DNA from: Olleya marilimosa CAM030
GTDB lineage: Bacteria > Bacteroidota > Bacteroidia > Flavobacteriales > Flavobacteriaceae
DNA: 64,000 nt
NCBI RefSeq assembly: GCF_000518485.1
Contig: NZ_JADR01000001.1
Location: 496,001 to 560,000 of the forward strand
Direction: 5' to 3'
Shown: positions 15,797-24,430 of the stretch, in pieces
Numbering within the stretch: the stretch's first letter is position 1
Layout: the number at the start of each line of letters is the position of its first letter
Translations under genes and position numbers: made by a program
Notes under the pieces: generated by a model
Databases searched by the model: none
The model's input: only the letters and a program-made list of their open reading frames with translations
Told to the model about the DNA's origin: nothing

Positions 15797-17194
15797 CTAC
15801 TTTAATGCACCAACCATGTCTTCAGGTTTGACCCATTCGTCATAATCCTCTGCAGTTACATAACCTAAGTTAATAGCTTCTTCCTTTAATGTTGTTCCGT
15901 TTTTGTGTGCAGTATTAGCAATTTCGGCAGCTTTATAATAACCTATTTTAGTGTTTAAAGCAGTTACTAACATTAATGAGTTGTTAAGTAACTCTTTAAT
16001 TACTTCATGATTAGGCTCTATTCCTGCTGCACAGTTAACATCAAAACTAACACAAGCATCACCAATTAATTGTGCTGATTGTAAAATATTTGCAGCCATC
16101 ATTGGTTTAAAAACATTTAGTTCATAATGTCCTTGTGTACCACCAACAGTAATAGCTACATCATTACCCATGACTTGTGCACAAACCATTGTTAATGCTT
16201 CACATTGTGTAGGATTTACTTTTCCTGGCATGATAGAACTTCCTGGTTCATTTGCTGGAATAATAATCTCACCAATTCCAGAACGTGGTCCAGAAGCCAT
16301 CATACGTATATCATTAGCAATTTTGTTTAATGATACTGCTAATTGTTTTAAAGCACCATGACTTTCTACAATAGCATCATGTGCAGCTAATGCTTCAAAC
16401 TTATTAGGAGCTGTTATAAATGGTTGTCCAGTAAATTCAGCGATATATTCTGCTACACGTTTAGAGTAGCCTTTTGGTGTATTCAAACCTGTTCCTACAG
16501 CTGTACCACCTAAAGCGATTTCGCTTAAATGAGGTAAAGTATTTTCTAAAGCTTTTAATCCATGATCTAGTTGAGAAACATAACCTGAAAACTCTTGTCC
16601 TAAGGTTAAAGGCGTAGCATCCATTAAGTGGGTACGACCTATTTTTACAACATTTTTAAAAGTTTCAGATTTCTTTTTTAATGTATCACGTAATTGTTTT
16701 ACGCCAGGAATTGTTGTTTTTACAATCTTAGTGTATGCAGCAATATGCATTCCTGTTGGAAACGTGTCGTTTGATGATTGTGATTTGTTTACGTCATCAT
16801 TTGGTTGGATTGTTTTTTCTCCTTCTCCAACAGTTTTACCAGCAATTTGATGTGCTCTGTTAGCAATAACCTCATTGACATTCATGTTAGACTGAGTTCC
16901 AGAACCTGTCTGCCAAATTACTAAAGGAAATTGATCATCATGCTGACCGTTTAAAATCTCATCACAAACTTTAGCTATAAGATCTCTTTTTTCAATTGGT
17001 AAAACGCCAAGTTCACAGTTAGTGTAAGCAGCAGCTTTTTTTAGATAAGCAAAACCATATACCACTTCTAAAGGCATAGAGGCAACGTTACCAATTTTAA
17101 AATTATTTCTAGAACGTTCTGTTTGTGCACCCCAAAGCTTGTCTGCAGGCACTTTAACTTCGCCCATAGTATCTTTTTCTATTCTATATTCCAT
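15797..17194 (-). CDS. fumC: Class II fumarate hydratase
   Basis: 465 residues, the normal size for iron-independent fumarase. The superfamily signature [11 protein letters not shown] is present, along with [13 protein letters not shown] and [16 protein letters not shown]. The [12 protein letters not shown]-type segment is [13 protein letters not shown], which distinguishes fumarase/aspartase from argininosuccinate lyase; the overall sequence fits FumC better than AspA. It hydrates fumarate to L-malate in the citric acid cycle. A CAAAATTA motif at 17222-17229 (minus-strand TAATTTTG) may be its -7 box. Confidence 0.95.
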   Translation of the reverse strand: MEYRIEKDTMGEVKVPADKLWGAQTERSRNNFKIGNVASMPLEVVYGFAYLKKAAAYTNCELGVLPIEKRDLIAKVCDEILNGQHDDQFPLVIWQTGSGTQSNMNVNEVIANRAHQIAGKTVGEGEKTIQPNDDVNKSQSSNDTFPTGMHIAAYTKIVKTTIPGVKQLRDTLKKKSETFKNVVKIGRTHLMDATPLTLGQEFSGYVSQLDHGLKALENTLPHLSEIALGGTAVGTGLNTPKGYSKRVAEYIAEFTGQPFITAPNKFEALAAHDAIVESHGALKQLAVSLNKIANDIRMMASGPRSGIGEIIIPANEPGSSIMPGKVNPTQCEALTMVCAQVMGNDVAITVGGTQGHYELNVFKPMMAANILQSAQLIGDACVSFDVNCAAGIEPNHEVIKELLNNSLMLVTALNTKIGYYKAAEIANTAHKNGTTLKEEAINLGYVTAEDYDEWVKPEDMVGALK

Positions 17195-17311
17195 TATAAA
17201 GATTGATTAATTTTAAGTTTACAAAATTACGAAAATTGTAGGGTTTAATATCCTCTCTTATTTAAATTTTTATAAAAATAACTTAGAGAAAACAATGTAT
17301 AAAAAGTTGTT

Positions 17312-17617
17312 TTAATTATTAATTTCTGAATCTTGTAATCCCCATTTATCTAAACTTCTTAAAATAGATTCAAGAGATTGTCCACGTTTACTTAGTTTAT
17401 ACTCAACTTTTGGTGGCACTACAGGAAAAATGGTTCTAGTAATCAAACCATCCTTTTCTAATTCTCTAACAGTCTGAGTAAACATTTTATTAGAGATGCC
17501 TTCAATTTTACGTTGTAGTATTCCAGAACGCAAACCGCCATCTAATAAGTGAAACAGTATTAAAGGTTTCCATTTAGTACCAATCAAACCCATAGTATAA
17601 TTTAAAGGACATTTCAT
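17312..17617 (-). CDS. HxlR-type winged-helix transcriptional regulator
   Basis: 101 residues, the whole length of an HxlR domain. The opening CPLNYTMGLIGTKWKPLILFHL carries the conserved N-terminal Cys and the family's GxKWKxLIL motif, followed by the recognition region ISNKMFTQTVRELEKDGLI and the wing YKLSKRGQSLESIL. Such proteins often sense electrophiles or redox state through the Cys. It is divergent from a VOC-family gene, its probable target, with a dyad next to that gene's promoter. Confidence 0.9.
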   Translation of the reverse strand: MKCPLNYTMGLIGTKWKPLILFHLLDGGLRSGILQRKIEGISNKMFTQTVRELEKDGLITRTIFPVVPPKVEYKLSKRGQSLESILRSLDKWGLQDSEINN

Positions 17618-17682
17618 TATTATAATTTAAATATTAATTTATTTTATTGAAAATCAGCAATTTACTCATTTAGGTAACTATA

Positions 17683-17696
17683 TTACTTTTAAGTAA
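17683..17696. promoter_or_regulatory. Candidate operator for the HxlR-type regulator
   Basis: TTACTT and AAGTAA arms flank a TT centre. The dyad lies 4 bases upstream of the -33 TTG of the VOC gene promoter, inside the HxlR/VOC divergent region, where a bound regulator could block RNA polymerase. Confidence 0.45.
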
Positions 17697-17700
17697 GTTA

Positions 17701-17731
17701 TTGTCTATAAGGCAAATATATAGTAATTTTG
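17701..17731 (+). promoter_or_regulatory. Bacteroidota-type promoter of the VOC gene
   Basis: TTG (17701-17703), 20-base spacer, TAATTTTG (17724-17731): an exact match to the consensus. The ATG follows 14 bases after the -7 box. Confidence 0.7.
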
Positions 17732-17745
17732 AAAAAAATATAAAT

Positions 17746-18258
17746 ATGAAAACAATAAAAAATTATCCAAAATCATTTTCTCATGTAGGTATAACGGTAC
17801 CTGATATTAAAGCAGCTGTTAAATTTTATTCTGAAGTTATGGGATGGTATATCATTATGGAACCATCCATTGTTAAAAAAGAAAAGGACACAGCAATAGG
17901 ACAAATGTGTATTGACGTTTTTGGAGAGGATTGGACAACCTTTGAAATTGCACATCTTGCAACGTCTGATGGTATTGGTATAGAATTATTTTCTTTTCCA
18001 AATGGAATTAAAGAAGCTCCAGAATTTAATCCTTTTAATACAGGTTTATTTCATTTTTGTATTCAGGATCCTAATATTGAAGCGTTAGTTGAAAAAATAG
18101 TGTCCTATGGTGGTAAGCAACGCATGCCAATTAGAGCGTATTACCCAGAGGAAAAACCTTTTAAAATGTGTTATGTTGAAGATCCTTTTGGTATTGTGTT
18201 TGAAGTATATACACATAGTTATGAGTTAACTTACTCATCTGGTGCATATTCTAAATAA
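17746..18258 (+). CDS. VOC-superfamily (glyoxalase-like) protein
   Basis: 170 residues from ATG 17746; the TTG 45 bases upstream is the promoter -33 element rather than a start codon. Typical VOC layout: SHVGITVPDIKAAVKFYSEVMGW at the start of the first beta-alpha-beta-beta-beta module, GIELFSF as a metal-ligand strand, LFHFCIQDPNIEALVEKI opening the second module and DPFGIVFEVYTHSYE at its end. His and Glu in these positions fit a metal-dependent lyase or dioxygenase. The substrate is unknown. It is divergent from the HxlR regulator, an arrangement often seen for electrophile or aromatic detoxification. Confidence 0.85.
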   Translation: MKTIKNYPKSFSHVGITVPDIKAAVKFYSEVMGWYIIMEPSIVKKEKDTAIGQMCIDVFGEDWTTFEIAHLATSDGIGIELFSFPNGIKEAPEFNPFNTGLFHFCIQDPNIEALVEKIVSYGGKQRMPIRAYYPEEKPFKMCYVEDPFGIVFEVYTHSYELTYSSGAYSK

Positions 18259-18336
18259 AAAAGAGGGCATTGTTCTGTAAAACCCAAATAGAATTTAAGG
18301 TTATTAACAACTATGTTAATAATTTTTGACTTTGTA

Positions 18337-18367
18337 TTGTATAAAAAACAAGTTTACTTTATCTTTG
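18337..18367 (+). promoter_or_regulatory. Bacteroidota-type promoter of the 57-residue gene
   Basis: TTG (18337-18339), 20-base spacer, TATCTTTG (18360-18367), 31 bases upstream of the ATG at 18399. Confidence 0.7.
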
Positions 18368-18398
18368 CAGTAATAATAAACAAGAAATTAAACACATT

Positions 18399-18572
18399 AT
18401 GTTCGAATTTGACCAATATTTAGGCTTTTTAGCATTTTTAACTATCTTAACCATAGGGTTTTGGTTAATGATATTTTTAATAACTTTTGTAGTTCCTTAT
18501 TGGATTGGAGGAAGTTTAATAGAACGTTTAAACGAGATTAAAGAGGAGAAAAAAGCTAAGCGTAACGCTTAA
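18399..18572 (+). CDS. Small membrane protein, 57 residues
   Basis: ATG to TAA encodes MFEFDQYLGF followed by one long or two short hydrophobic helices (about residues 8-39) and a basic cytoplasmic end (EEKKAKRNA). It is not part of any larger frame, but has its own consensus promoter upstream and a strong terminator 20 bases downstream, which supports a real gene. No family is recognised. Confidence 0.72.
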   Translation: MFEFDQYLGFLAFLTILTIGFWLMIFLITFVVPYWIGGSLIERLNEIKEEKKAKRNA

Positions 18573-18591
18573 TTTTAATCAATCATATATA

Positions 18592-18625
18592 AAAAAAGGG
18601 AAATTCTAACGAGTTTCCCTTTTTT
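18592..18625 (+). terminator. Terminator of the 57-residue gene
   Basis: AAAAAAGGGAAA pairs with TTTCCCTTTTTT around a 10-base loop, ending in a T run on the + strand. Confidence 0.85.
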
Positions 18626-18669
18626 GTTTTTAATAATTAAATACTAATTGTTTTAGTATGATATCAAAA

Positions 18670-18701
18670 AAAATGTTGCTAATTAGTATTAGCAACATTT
18701 T
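18670..18701 (-). terminator. Terminator of the TonB-type barrel gene
   Basis: AAAATGTTGCTAAT and ATTAGCAACATTTT form a perfect 14-bp stem with a 4-base loop. On the minus strand it is followed by a T run (the A run at 18664-18672), as expected downstream of the gene ending at 18722. Confidence 0.8.
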
Positions 18702-18721
18702 ATAATTATAGGTATTATATT

Positions 18722-21142
18722 TTATCCTTCAAAATCTTCATCTCCACCATAGCTTCCACGCTCTTCGCGTTTTTTCTTTTGGTTAAATCTGTATGTAAAG
18801 GCTAAGTTAAAGCTGCGTTCTCTCCATTGGTATTCGCTATAAGCATCAAAAGTTGGAGTAGAAGTGGTTTGTTTACGTTTTCTACTATTAAATAAATCAT
18901 TTACATTAAAAGCAATTGAAGCTCTGTCGCCAAATAAATCTTTACTAAAAGCCATTGTTGTAGTAAAAATTCCTTCAGATTTATTTTGTGCATCTTCACT
19001 TGGTCCTCTATAGTTTAAGTTAGTTTGCCAATCAATCTCTCCTGGTAATGTATATTTATTGTTAATACGTGCAAACCAGCTATTGTTAGTGTTGTCTAAA
19101 GATAAACCGTTTGGAGTCGTTCCTTTTGTTTCGTTTTGAAAAAAGTTGAAGTTACCATTAACTCTCCAATTTCTTGAAGGATTATAAGTTAGTGTAAACT
19201 CAAAACCATATCTGTCCTCTGTCGCTAAATTAATAGGTGTACGTTGTATGATTGGTAATGATTCTCCATTTACAATAGCTGTGTCTCCTGTATCAAAACT
19301 CACAAAATTAAATACATCTGTAGCGTGTGCATAGTATAATGAAGAATTGAAAGTGAATTTTCCAAAACGCTTTAAGTAGCCTAAATCAAATTGACCAGAG
19401 TAACTAGGGTTTAAAGCTGGATTACCTTGAAAATAATTAGTTACACTTGATCTAGAAGGAAAAGGGTTTAAAAAGAATCCACGAGGACGTCTTAAGCGTC
19501 TAGCATAACCTAAAGTTAAATTTTCTCTATCACTAAACTCGTAATTAAGATTTACTGTTGGGAATAATCCTGTAAAGTTTCTTTTGTTGTAATCTCCTGT
19601 TGTAGGTTGGTCAATAGTTAATTGGGTGTTTTCTAAACGAAGACCTAATAAAAATGAAAACTTATTAATTTTACTACCATATTGTGTATACACAGCATTT
19701 AGGTACTCTTTAAAGTTTAAAAGGTTAGTTAGGTCTGTACTTAGTTCAAATTGATTAGTATTTGTATCTAATAACTCTACCTGAAAATCCGTAGAAGTCG
19801 TGTTAAAATTACCTCTATAACCTGCTTCAAATTGACTGTTTTCACCAATTGGTAAAACGTAATCTGTTTGAAGTAATATTTGTTGTTGGTCCTCTAAAGT
19901 TGCAACACGCTCTGAGATAATATTATCTACTTGTACTAAAGAGTTTTCGTTTTCTTGGCTATCTTCATATTGAAAGTCAAAGGTTAAAACATGTCCACTA
20001 TCGCTATAATTTTTTTGAAAATTTAAAGCATACTGTATAGTTTTATCTTCTTCAAATTCTGGATCTAATCTAACTGTTGTTGAAAGTAAATTACGATTAG
20101 TATCAAATTGCTCTAAAAGGTTAGTGGTGTTATTTTCATCATTACTATCTCTATATAAAACAGAAGTAGTTAATGAAGCAGAATCGTTTACATACCATTC
20201 GACACCAAAATTTGTAGTAAGACCTTTTCTAATACGATCAAAAGTATTTGTTTCGTCTAAAAAGTTTCCGGTTGAATTATATTGAGTAGAAGAGAAGGAG
20301 TTTCCTGGAGCTTCTCTGTAGCTATAACCAGTAGTATTAAAGATGTTAATATCTCCTGTTCTATAATTTATGTTTCCGTTAATTCCTGCTGAAGGATTGT
20401 AACCTACATTAGTTGTTATGGCACCATTTAGTCCTTCTAACTTACTTCTTTTTAAAATGATATTAAGTATACCTGCTGTTCCTTCAGATTCATATCTAGC
20501 TGATGGTGAGGTAATAACTTCTACTTTTTCAATAGATTCTGCTGGTAATTGTCTTAAAGCGTCAGTAGAATTTAGTCCGACTAATCCTGAAGGTTTACCG
20601 TTAATAAGGATACGTACGTTATCATTACCACGTAAAGCTACATTACCTTCTACATCTACAGATACTGATGGTACGTTATCTAAAACGTCACTTACGGTTC
20701 CACCACGTACAGTTAAATCTTTACCTACGTTGTATATTTTTTTATCAAGTCTAATTTCGACCGTTGTTTTTTCAGCAATAATTTCTACTTCGTCTAAAGC
20801 TTCGGCATCAATAGATAAATATTGTGTTTTAAAGGTTTGATTATCTGTTATAGATTTGTTTGGTATAACTTCGGTTTTAAAACCGATATATTCAAAACTA
20901 ACGTTGTAAGTTCCTGATTTAATTTCTACAGAGTAGTTTCCAGAAGCATCAGTTATACCACCTGAAAGATCTGCTGGATTTGTTGCGTTTTTAAAGACAA
21001 CGGTTGCGTACTCTAAAGGTGCATTGGTGTCTTTTTCTAGAATTTTTCCTTTAATGGTTACCATTTTTTGGTCATTATTTTGTGCCAACGCAAGATTTAG
21101 GCATAAAATTAATACGCAAAAGGAAATAATTTTTTTAGTCAT
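18722..21142 (-). CDS. TonB-dependent receptor-like outer-membrane beta-barrel protein
   Basis: 806 residues: signal peptide (1-20, ending LALAQ), CarboxypepD-regulatory-like domain (about 27-110, KGKILEKDTNAPLEYATVVF), plug domain (about 130-230, with VRGGTVSDVLDNVPSVSVD and RGNDNVRILINGKPSGLVG), then a long barrel of the OMP_b-brl_3 type. The C-terminal end is Lys/Arg-rich and acidic (KKKREERGSYGGDEDFEG) rather than an aromatic-terminated strand, so the last strand (FNLAFTYRFN) is followed by a short tail. The transported substrate is unknown. It is a single gene. Confidence 0.87.
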   Translation of the reverse strand: MTKKIISFCVLILCLNLALAQNNDQKMVTIKGKILEKDTNAPLEYATVVFKNATNPADLSGGITDASGNYSVEIKSGTYNVSFEYIGFKTEVIPNKSITDNQTFKTQYLSIDAEALDEVEIIAEKTTVEIRLDKKIYNVGKDLTVRGGTVSDVLDNVPSVSVDVEGNVALRGNDNVRILINGKPSGLVGLNSTDALRQLPAESIEKVEVITSPSARYESEGTAGILNIILKRSKLEGLNGAITTNVGYNPSAGINGNINYRTGDINIFNTTGYSYREAPGNSFSSTQYNSTGNFLDETNTFDRIRKGLTTNFGVEWYVNDSASLTTSVLYRDSNDENNTTNLLEQFDTNRNLLSTTVRLDPEFEEDKTIQYALNFQKNYSDSGHVLTFDFQYEDSQENENSLVQVDNIISERVATLEDQQQILLQTDYVLPIGENSQFEAGYRGNFNTTSTDFQVELLDTNTNQFELSTDLTNLLNFKEYLNAVYTQYGSKINKFSFLLGLRLENTQLTIDQPTTGDYNKRNFTGLFPTVNLNYEFSDRENLTLGYARRLRRPRGFFLNPFPSRSSVTNYFQGNPALNPSYSGQFDLGYLKRFGKFTFNSSLYYAHATDVFNFVSFDTGDTAIVNGESLPIIQRTPINLATEDRYGFEFTLTYNPSRNWRVNGNFNFFQNETKGTTPNGLSLDNTNNSWFARINNKYTLPGEIDWQTNLNYRGPSEDAQNKSEGIFTTTMAFSKDLFGDRASIAFNVNDLFNSRKRKQTTSTPTFDAYSEYQWRERSFNLAFTYRFNQKKKREERGSYGGDEDFEG

Positions 21143-21229
21143 AAAGTTTGGTTTTCTTAGTATGACCGCAAAAATACCGATAGGTTTAAGGAGGTTTGGT
21201 TAAAGGTTTGTTAAATAAAAAATGAGTAT

Positions 21230-21607
21230 TTATAAGGATGCTTTTTGTTGTGGGATGATATCAAAAATACGTTTTGCTGGTTTTCCTATTACAGCTTTTT
21301 CTCCATTTATAACTATAGGCCTTTCAATAAGGTCTTGATATTCAATCATTATATCAATTAAGCTATCATCGTTAAATATGTGACCATCGTCCTCTAAATG
21401 TTTAAAATTTTCGACCCAAATTTTGCTTTCTTTTCTTATTAGTTCTTCAGGTCTAATGTTTAGTATGTTAATTATTTTAACAAGTTTAATTTTATCTAAA
21501 GGTTTGTCTTGATATTTTATAACCTCATGGTCGTGTTTATGTGTTTCAAGTATTTTTAAGCATGCGTTGGAGTCTGAAGACTCAGGATTGTGATAAATTA
21601 CTATCAT
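21230..21607 (-). CDS. ArsC/Spx-family protein lacking the catalytic Cys
   Basis: 125 residues, clearly homologous to its upstream neighbour and to ArsC: IYHNPESSDSNACLKILE at the N terminus, EELIRKES, LIERPIVINGEKAVIGKPAKRI at the C terminus. The HNPxC active-site Cys is Ser (HNPESS), and the C-terminal anion-binding Arg (GRP in the neighbour) is Lys (GKP). Arsenate reduction by the usual mechanism therefore seems unlikely; a regulatory or binding role, or decay after duplication, are alternatives. It lies 39 bases downstream of the intact paralogue on the same strand. Confidence 0.85.
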   Translation of the reverse strand: MIVIYHNPESSDSNACLKILETHKHDHEVIKYQDKPLDKIKLVKIINILNIRPEELIRKESKIWVENFKHLEDDGHIFNDDSLIDIMIEYQDLIERPIVINGEKAVIGKPAKRIFDIIPQQKASL

Positions 21608-21646
21608 TTTTTTAAGGGAAATTTTGGTTGCTATTAATTTTTTATG

Positions 21647-21988
21647 CTATAAAATAGTTGTTATTTTTTCTGTTGGTCTACCTACAACAGCCTTGTTTTT
21701 ATTGGTAACTATTGGTCTTTCAATTAATTTAGGGTTATTAATTAAGGCCTCAATTACTTGTGCGTCTGTAAGCGTTTTATCTTTATAATTTTCCTTCCAA
21801 ATAGCTTCAGTTTTTCTAACTAAATCTATGGGTTTTATGTCTAGTAGTGATAGGATATCCTTTAATTCTTTTGTTGTCAAAGGATTATCTAAATATTTAA
21901 TAACTTCAAATGGTTGATTAGAGTCTTCTAACAATTTTAAACCTTGTCTAGACTTACTACATCTTGGATTATGGTATATTTTAATCAT
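21647..21988 (-). CDS. Arsenate reductase (glutaredoxin-type, ArsC family)
   Basis: 113 residues with the ArsC/Spx hallmark IYHNPRCSKSRQGLKLL (catalytic Cys 10), the DLVRKTE Arg and the LIERPIV and VGRPTE segments that bind oxyanion in E. coli ArsC. Length and motifs fit a glutathione/glutaredoxin-type arsenate reductase or the related YffB/ArsC-like thiol proteins; no arsenite pump or ArsR is nearby, so the physiological substrate is uncertain. It starts 2 bases after the stop of prfB and is likely expressed with it. Confidence 0.85.
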   Translation of the reverse strand: MIKIYHNPRCSKSRQGLKLLEDSNQPFEVIKYLDNPLTTKELKDILSLLDIKPIDLVRKTEAIWKENYKDKTLTDAQVIEALINNPKLIERPIVTNKNKAVVGRPTEKITTIL

Positions 21989-21990
21989 TT

Positions 21991-23101
21991 TTAAAGGTTT
22001 TGATTATCAACTTCTTGCTGTCCCATCATCATTAGATAGGCTTTTAAAAAGGGTTCTATATTTCCGTCTAAAACAGCGTCAACATTACCTGTTTCGTGAC
22101 CACTTCTAACATCTTTAATTAATTTGTAAGGATGTAATACGTAATTACGTATTTGACTTCCCCATTCAATTTTCATTTTTCCAGCTTCAATATCTTCTCG
22201 TTGCGCTAATTGCTTTTGTAGTTCAATCTCATATAATTGCGATTTTAACATCTGCATAGCTCTGGCTCTGTTATCATGCTGAGATCTAGTTTCTGAGCAA
22301 GAAATTTGTATTCCGGTTGGCTTATGCGTTAATTGTACTTTTGTTTCTACTTTATTAACGTTTTGTCCACCTGCACCACTTGACCTTGCAGTTGTAATTT
22401 CTATATCTGCAGGATTTATTTCAATTTCAATAGTGTCATCAACTAAAGGGTAGACGTACACAGAAGCAAAACTTGTGTGTCGTTTTGCATTACTATCAAA
22501 AGGAGAAATACGTACTAACCTGTGGACTCCATTTTCACCTTTTAACCATCCAAATGCATGGTCTCCTTCAATTTCTAAAGTTACGGTTTTAATTCCTGCC
22601 ACATCGCCTTCTTGGAAGTTTAATTCTTTTACTTTAAATCCGTTTTTTTCGGCATACATTAAATACATACGCATTAACATATTTGCCCAATCACAACTTT
22701 CTGTTCCACCTGCTCCAGCAGTAATTTGTAATACAGCACTTAGACTGTCACCTTCTTCAGATAACATGTTTCTAAATTCTAAATCTTCAACTAAAGTTAG
22801 GGCTTTTTCATAACGATCTTCTACATCAGATAAAGTAGCTTCGTTGTCTTTAAAAAACTCAAAAATAACCTCTAAATCTTCGATTAAAACTTTTGATTGG
22901 TTGTAGTCATTAATCCATTTTTTCTTCTCTCTAATGGATTTCATTACCAATTCTGCACTTTTAGAATCATTCCAAAAACTTGGATCAAAGGTTTGCTCTT
23001 CTTCGTTTTGAAGCGCAATTAGCTTAGCATCAATGTCAAAGATATTGCCTTAACGAGGTAAGGCGTGTATTAAGATCTTTTATGTTTTCTAAAGTGATCA
23101 T
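21991..23101 (-). CDS. prfB: Peptide chain release factor 2 with programmed +1 frameshift
   Basis: The gene begins at ATG 23101-23099 and reads 21 codons ([21 protein letters not shown]) to an in-frame TGA at 23038-23036. A +1 slip on CTT-TGA-C continues as [13 protein letters not shown]... into the main frame, giving 369 residues, close to the 365 of E. coli RF2. RF2 hallmarks are the SPF tripeptide ([11 protein letters not shown]), which reads UGA/UAA, and the GGQ loop ([15 protein letters not shown]), which releases the peptide. Scanning for a single open frame misses the first 21 codons. RF2 controls its own level: scarce RF2 pauses the ribosome at UGA and favours the slip. Confidence 0.95.
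23035..23050 (-). promoter_or_regulatory. prfB frameshift signal
   Basis: On the minus strand the sequence is AGG CAA TAT CTT TGA C. CTT TGA C is the slippery stop used by bacterial prfB genes and AGG stands where the E. coli gene has its internal Shine-Dalgarno-like AGGGGG. The AGG is shorter than the E. coli element. Confidence 0.93.
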
Positions 23102-23201
23102 ATGTTATTTTGGGTTTACAACAAAAATAGAATTATTACTAAGATTTAAAAATATTTGCCAACAATTTTTAATAGTTTTATGCTGAAATAAAATAATTAA
23201 T

Positions 23202-24221
23202 ATGACTATAGATTTAAGAAGTGATACTGTTACTAAACCTAGTGCAGAAATGTTACAAGCTATGATGTCTGCACAAGTAGGTGATGATGTATATAAAGAG
23301 GACCAAACAATTAATGCTTTAGAAGAAAAAATTGCAAAATTATTTGGAAAATCACACGCCTTATTTTTTCCTAGTGGTACTATGGCTAACCAAACAGCAA
23401 TAAAATTGCATACTAATCCTGGCGATCAAGTTATTTGTGATAAGTATGCACATATTTTTAATTATGAAGGTGGAGGCGCCTCTTTTAATAGTGGTGTATC
23501 ATGTAAATTATTGGATGGAAGCCAAGGGATGTTTACAGCAGACCAAGTCATTGAGGCAATTAACCCTCCAGATTTTTATCATAGTCCTTTAACGACTTTA
23601 GTCGAAATTGAAAACACCACAAATAAAGGAGGAGGAGCCTGTTGGGATTTTAATGAGATATTAAAAATAAAACAAGTTTGTAAGGCAAATAATTTAGGCT
23701 TTCATCTTGATGGAGCAAGACTTTGGAATGCCTTAGTGGCTAAAAACGAAACGACTTTACAATATGGAGAGGCTTTTGACACTATATCTGTTTGTTTAAG
23801 CAAGGGTTTAGGCTGTCCAATTGGATCTGTTTTAGTAGGAGATGAAAACATCATGAAAAATGCGATAAGAATCAGGAAAATATTGGGAGGAGGAATGCGA
23901 CAAGGAGGTTTTTTAGCAGCAGCAGGATTATATGCTTTAGAAAATAATATTGAAAGATTAGCAGAAGACCATAAAAAAGCTAAAGAATTAGAGGTTGCTT
24001 TAGCCAAATCAACCTTTGTAAAAAAGGTAGAACCTGTAGAAACTAATATTGTAATTTTTGAGCTTAATAATAAATATTCGGAAAAAATATTTTTGGAAGC
24101 ACTTTCTGACAAAAAAATTAAGATAATTGGTATGGGTAGTAACAAACTTAGGCTTGTAACTCATTTGAATTACAATGATAATCAGCACGATAGAATGCTA
24201 AAAGTTATTGGTGAATTATAA
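23202..24221 (+). CDS. ltaE: Low-specificity L-threonine aldolase
   Basis: 339 residues. The N terminus MTIDLRSDTVTKPS and the VGDDVYKED segment are hallmarks of threonine aldolases; FPSGTMANQ binds the PLP phosphate, FHLDGARLWNA provides the Asp and Arg, and SVCLSKGLGCPIGS carries the PLP lysine. The enzyme cleaves L-threonine/L-allo-threonine to glycine and acetaldehyde in the cytoplasm. It is a single gene, divergent from prfB. gcvT elsewhere in the window uses the glycine produced. Confidence 0.92.
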   Translation: MTIDLRSDTVTKPSAEMLQAMMSAQVGDDVYKEDQTINALEEKIAKLFGKSHALFFPSGTMANQTAIKLHTNPGDQVICDKYAHIFNYEGGGASFNSGVSCKLLDGSQGMFTADQVIEAINPPDFYHSPLTTLVEIENTTNKGGGACWDFNEILKIKQVCKANNLGFHLDGARLWNALVAKNETTLQYGEAFDTISVCLSKGLGCPIGSVLVGDENIMKNAIRIRKILGGGMRQGGFLAAAGLYALENNIERLAEDHKKAKELEVALAKSTFVKKVEPVETNIVIFELNNKYSEKIFLEALSDKKIKIIGMGSNKLRLVTHLNYNDNQHDRMLKVIGEL

Positions 24222-24430
24222 AATTTAATTTTTAGGAATTTTTTTGGATGTAAATATGTTAAAAAACAAATGTTGTTTAACGTATTTATTTGCTTTTTGG
24301 CGAATTTTAACTAAATTTTAAGAATTAAAAGTAATTATAGTTTGATATGTATTTTTTTTGCTTGAAATTAGTGAACAGTCGTTATTAGTTCGGCTATATA
24401 TTTATCAAATAACCATTTAAATTTTAAAAA

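Noticed and set aside
20418-20840. Plus-strand frame of 140 residues inside the TonB-type barrel gene
   Set aside because: Ser/Thr/Leu-rich shadow of the plug domain on the other strand; the minus-strand protein is clearly real.
21991-23101. prfB as a pseudogene with an early stop
   Set aside because: The stop is the conserved frameshift TGA in CTT TGA C and the +1 frame restores a full RF2.
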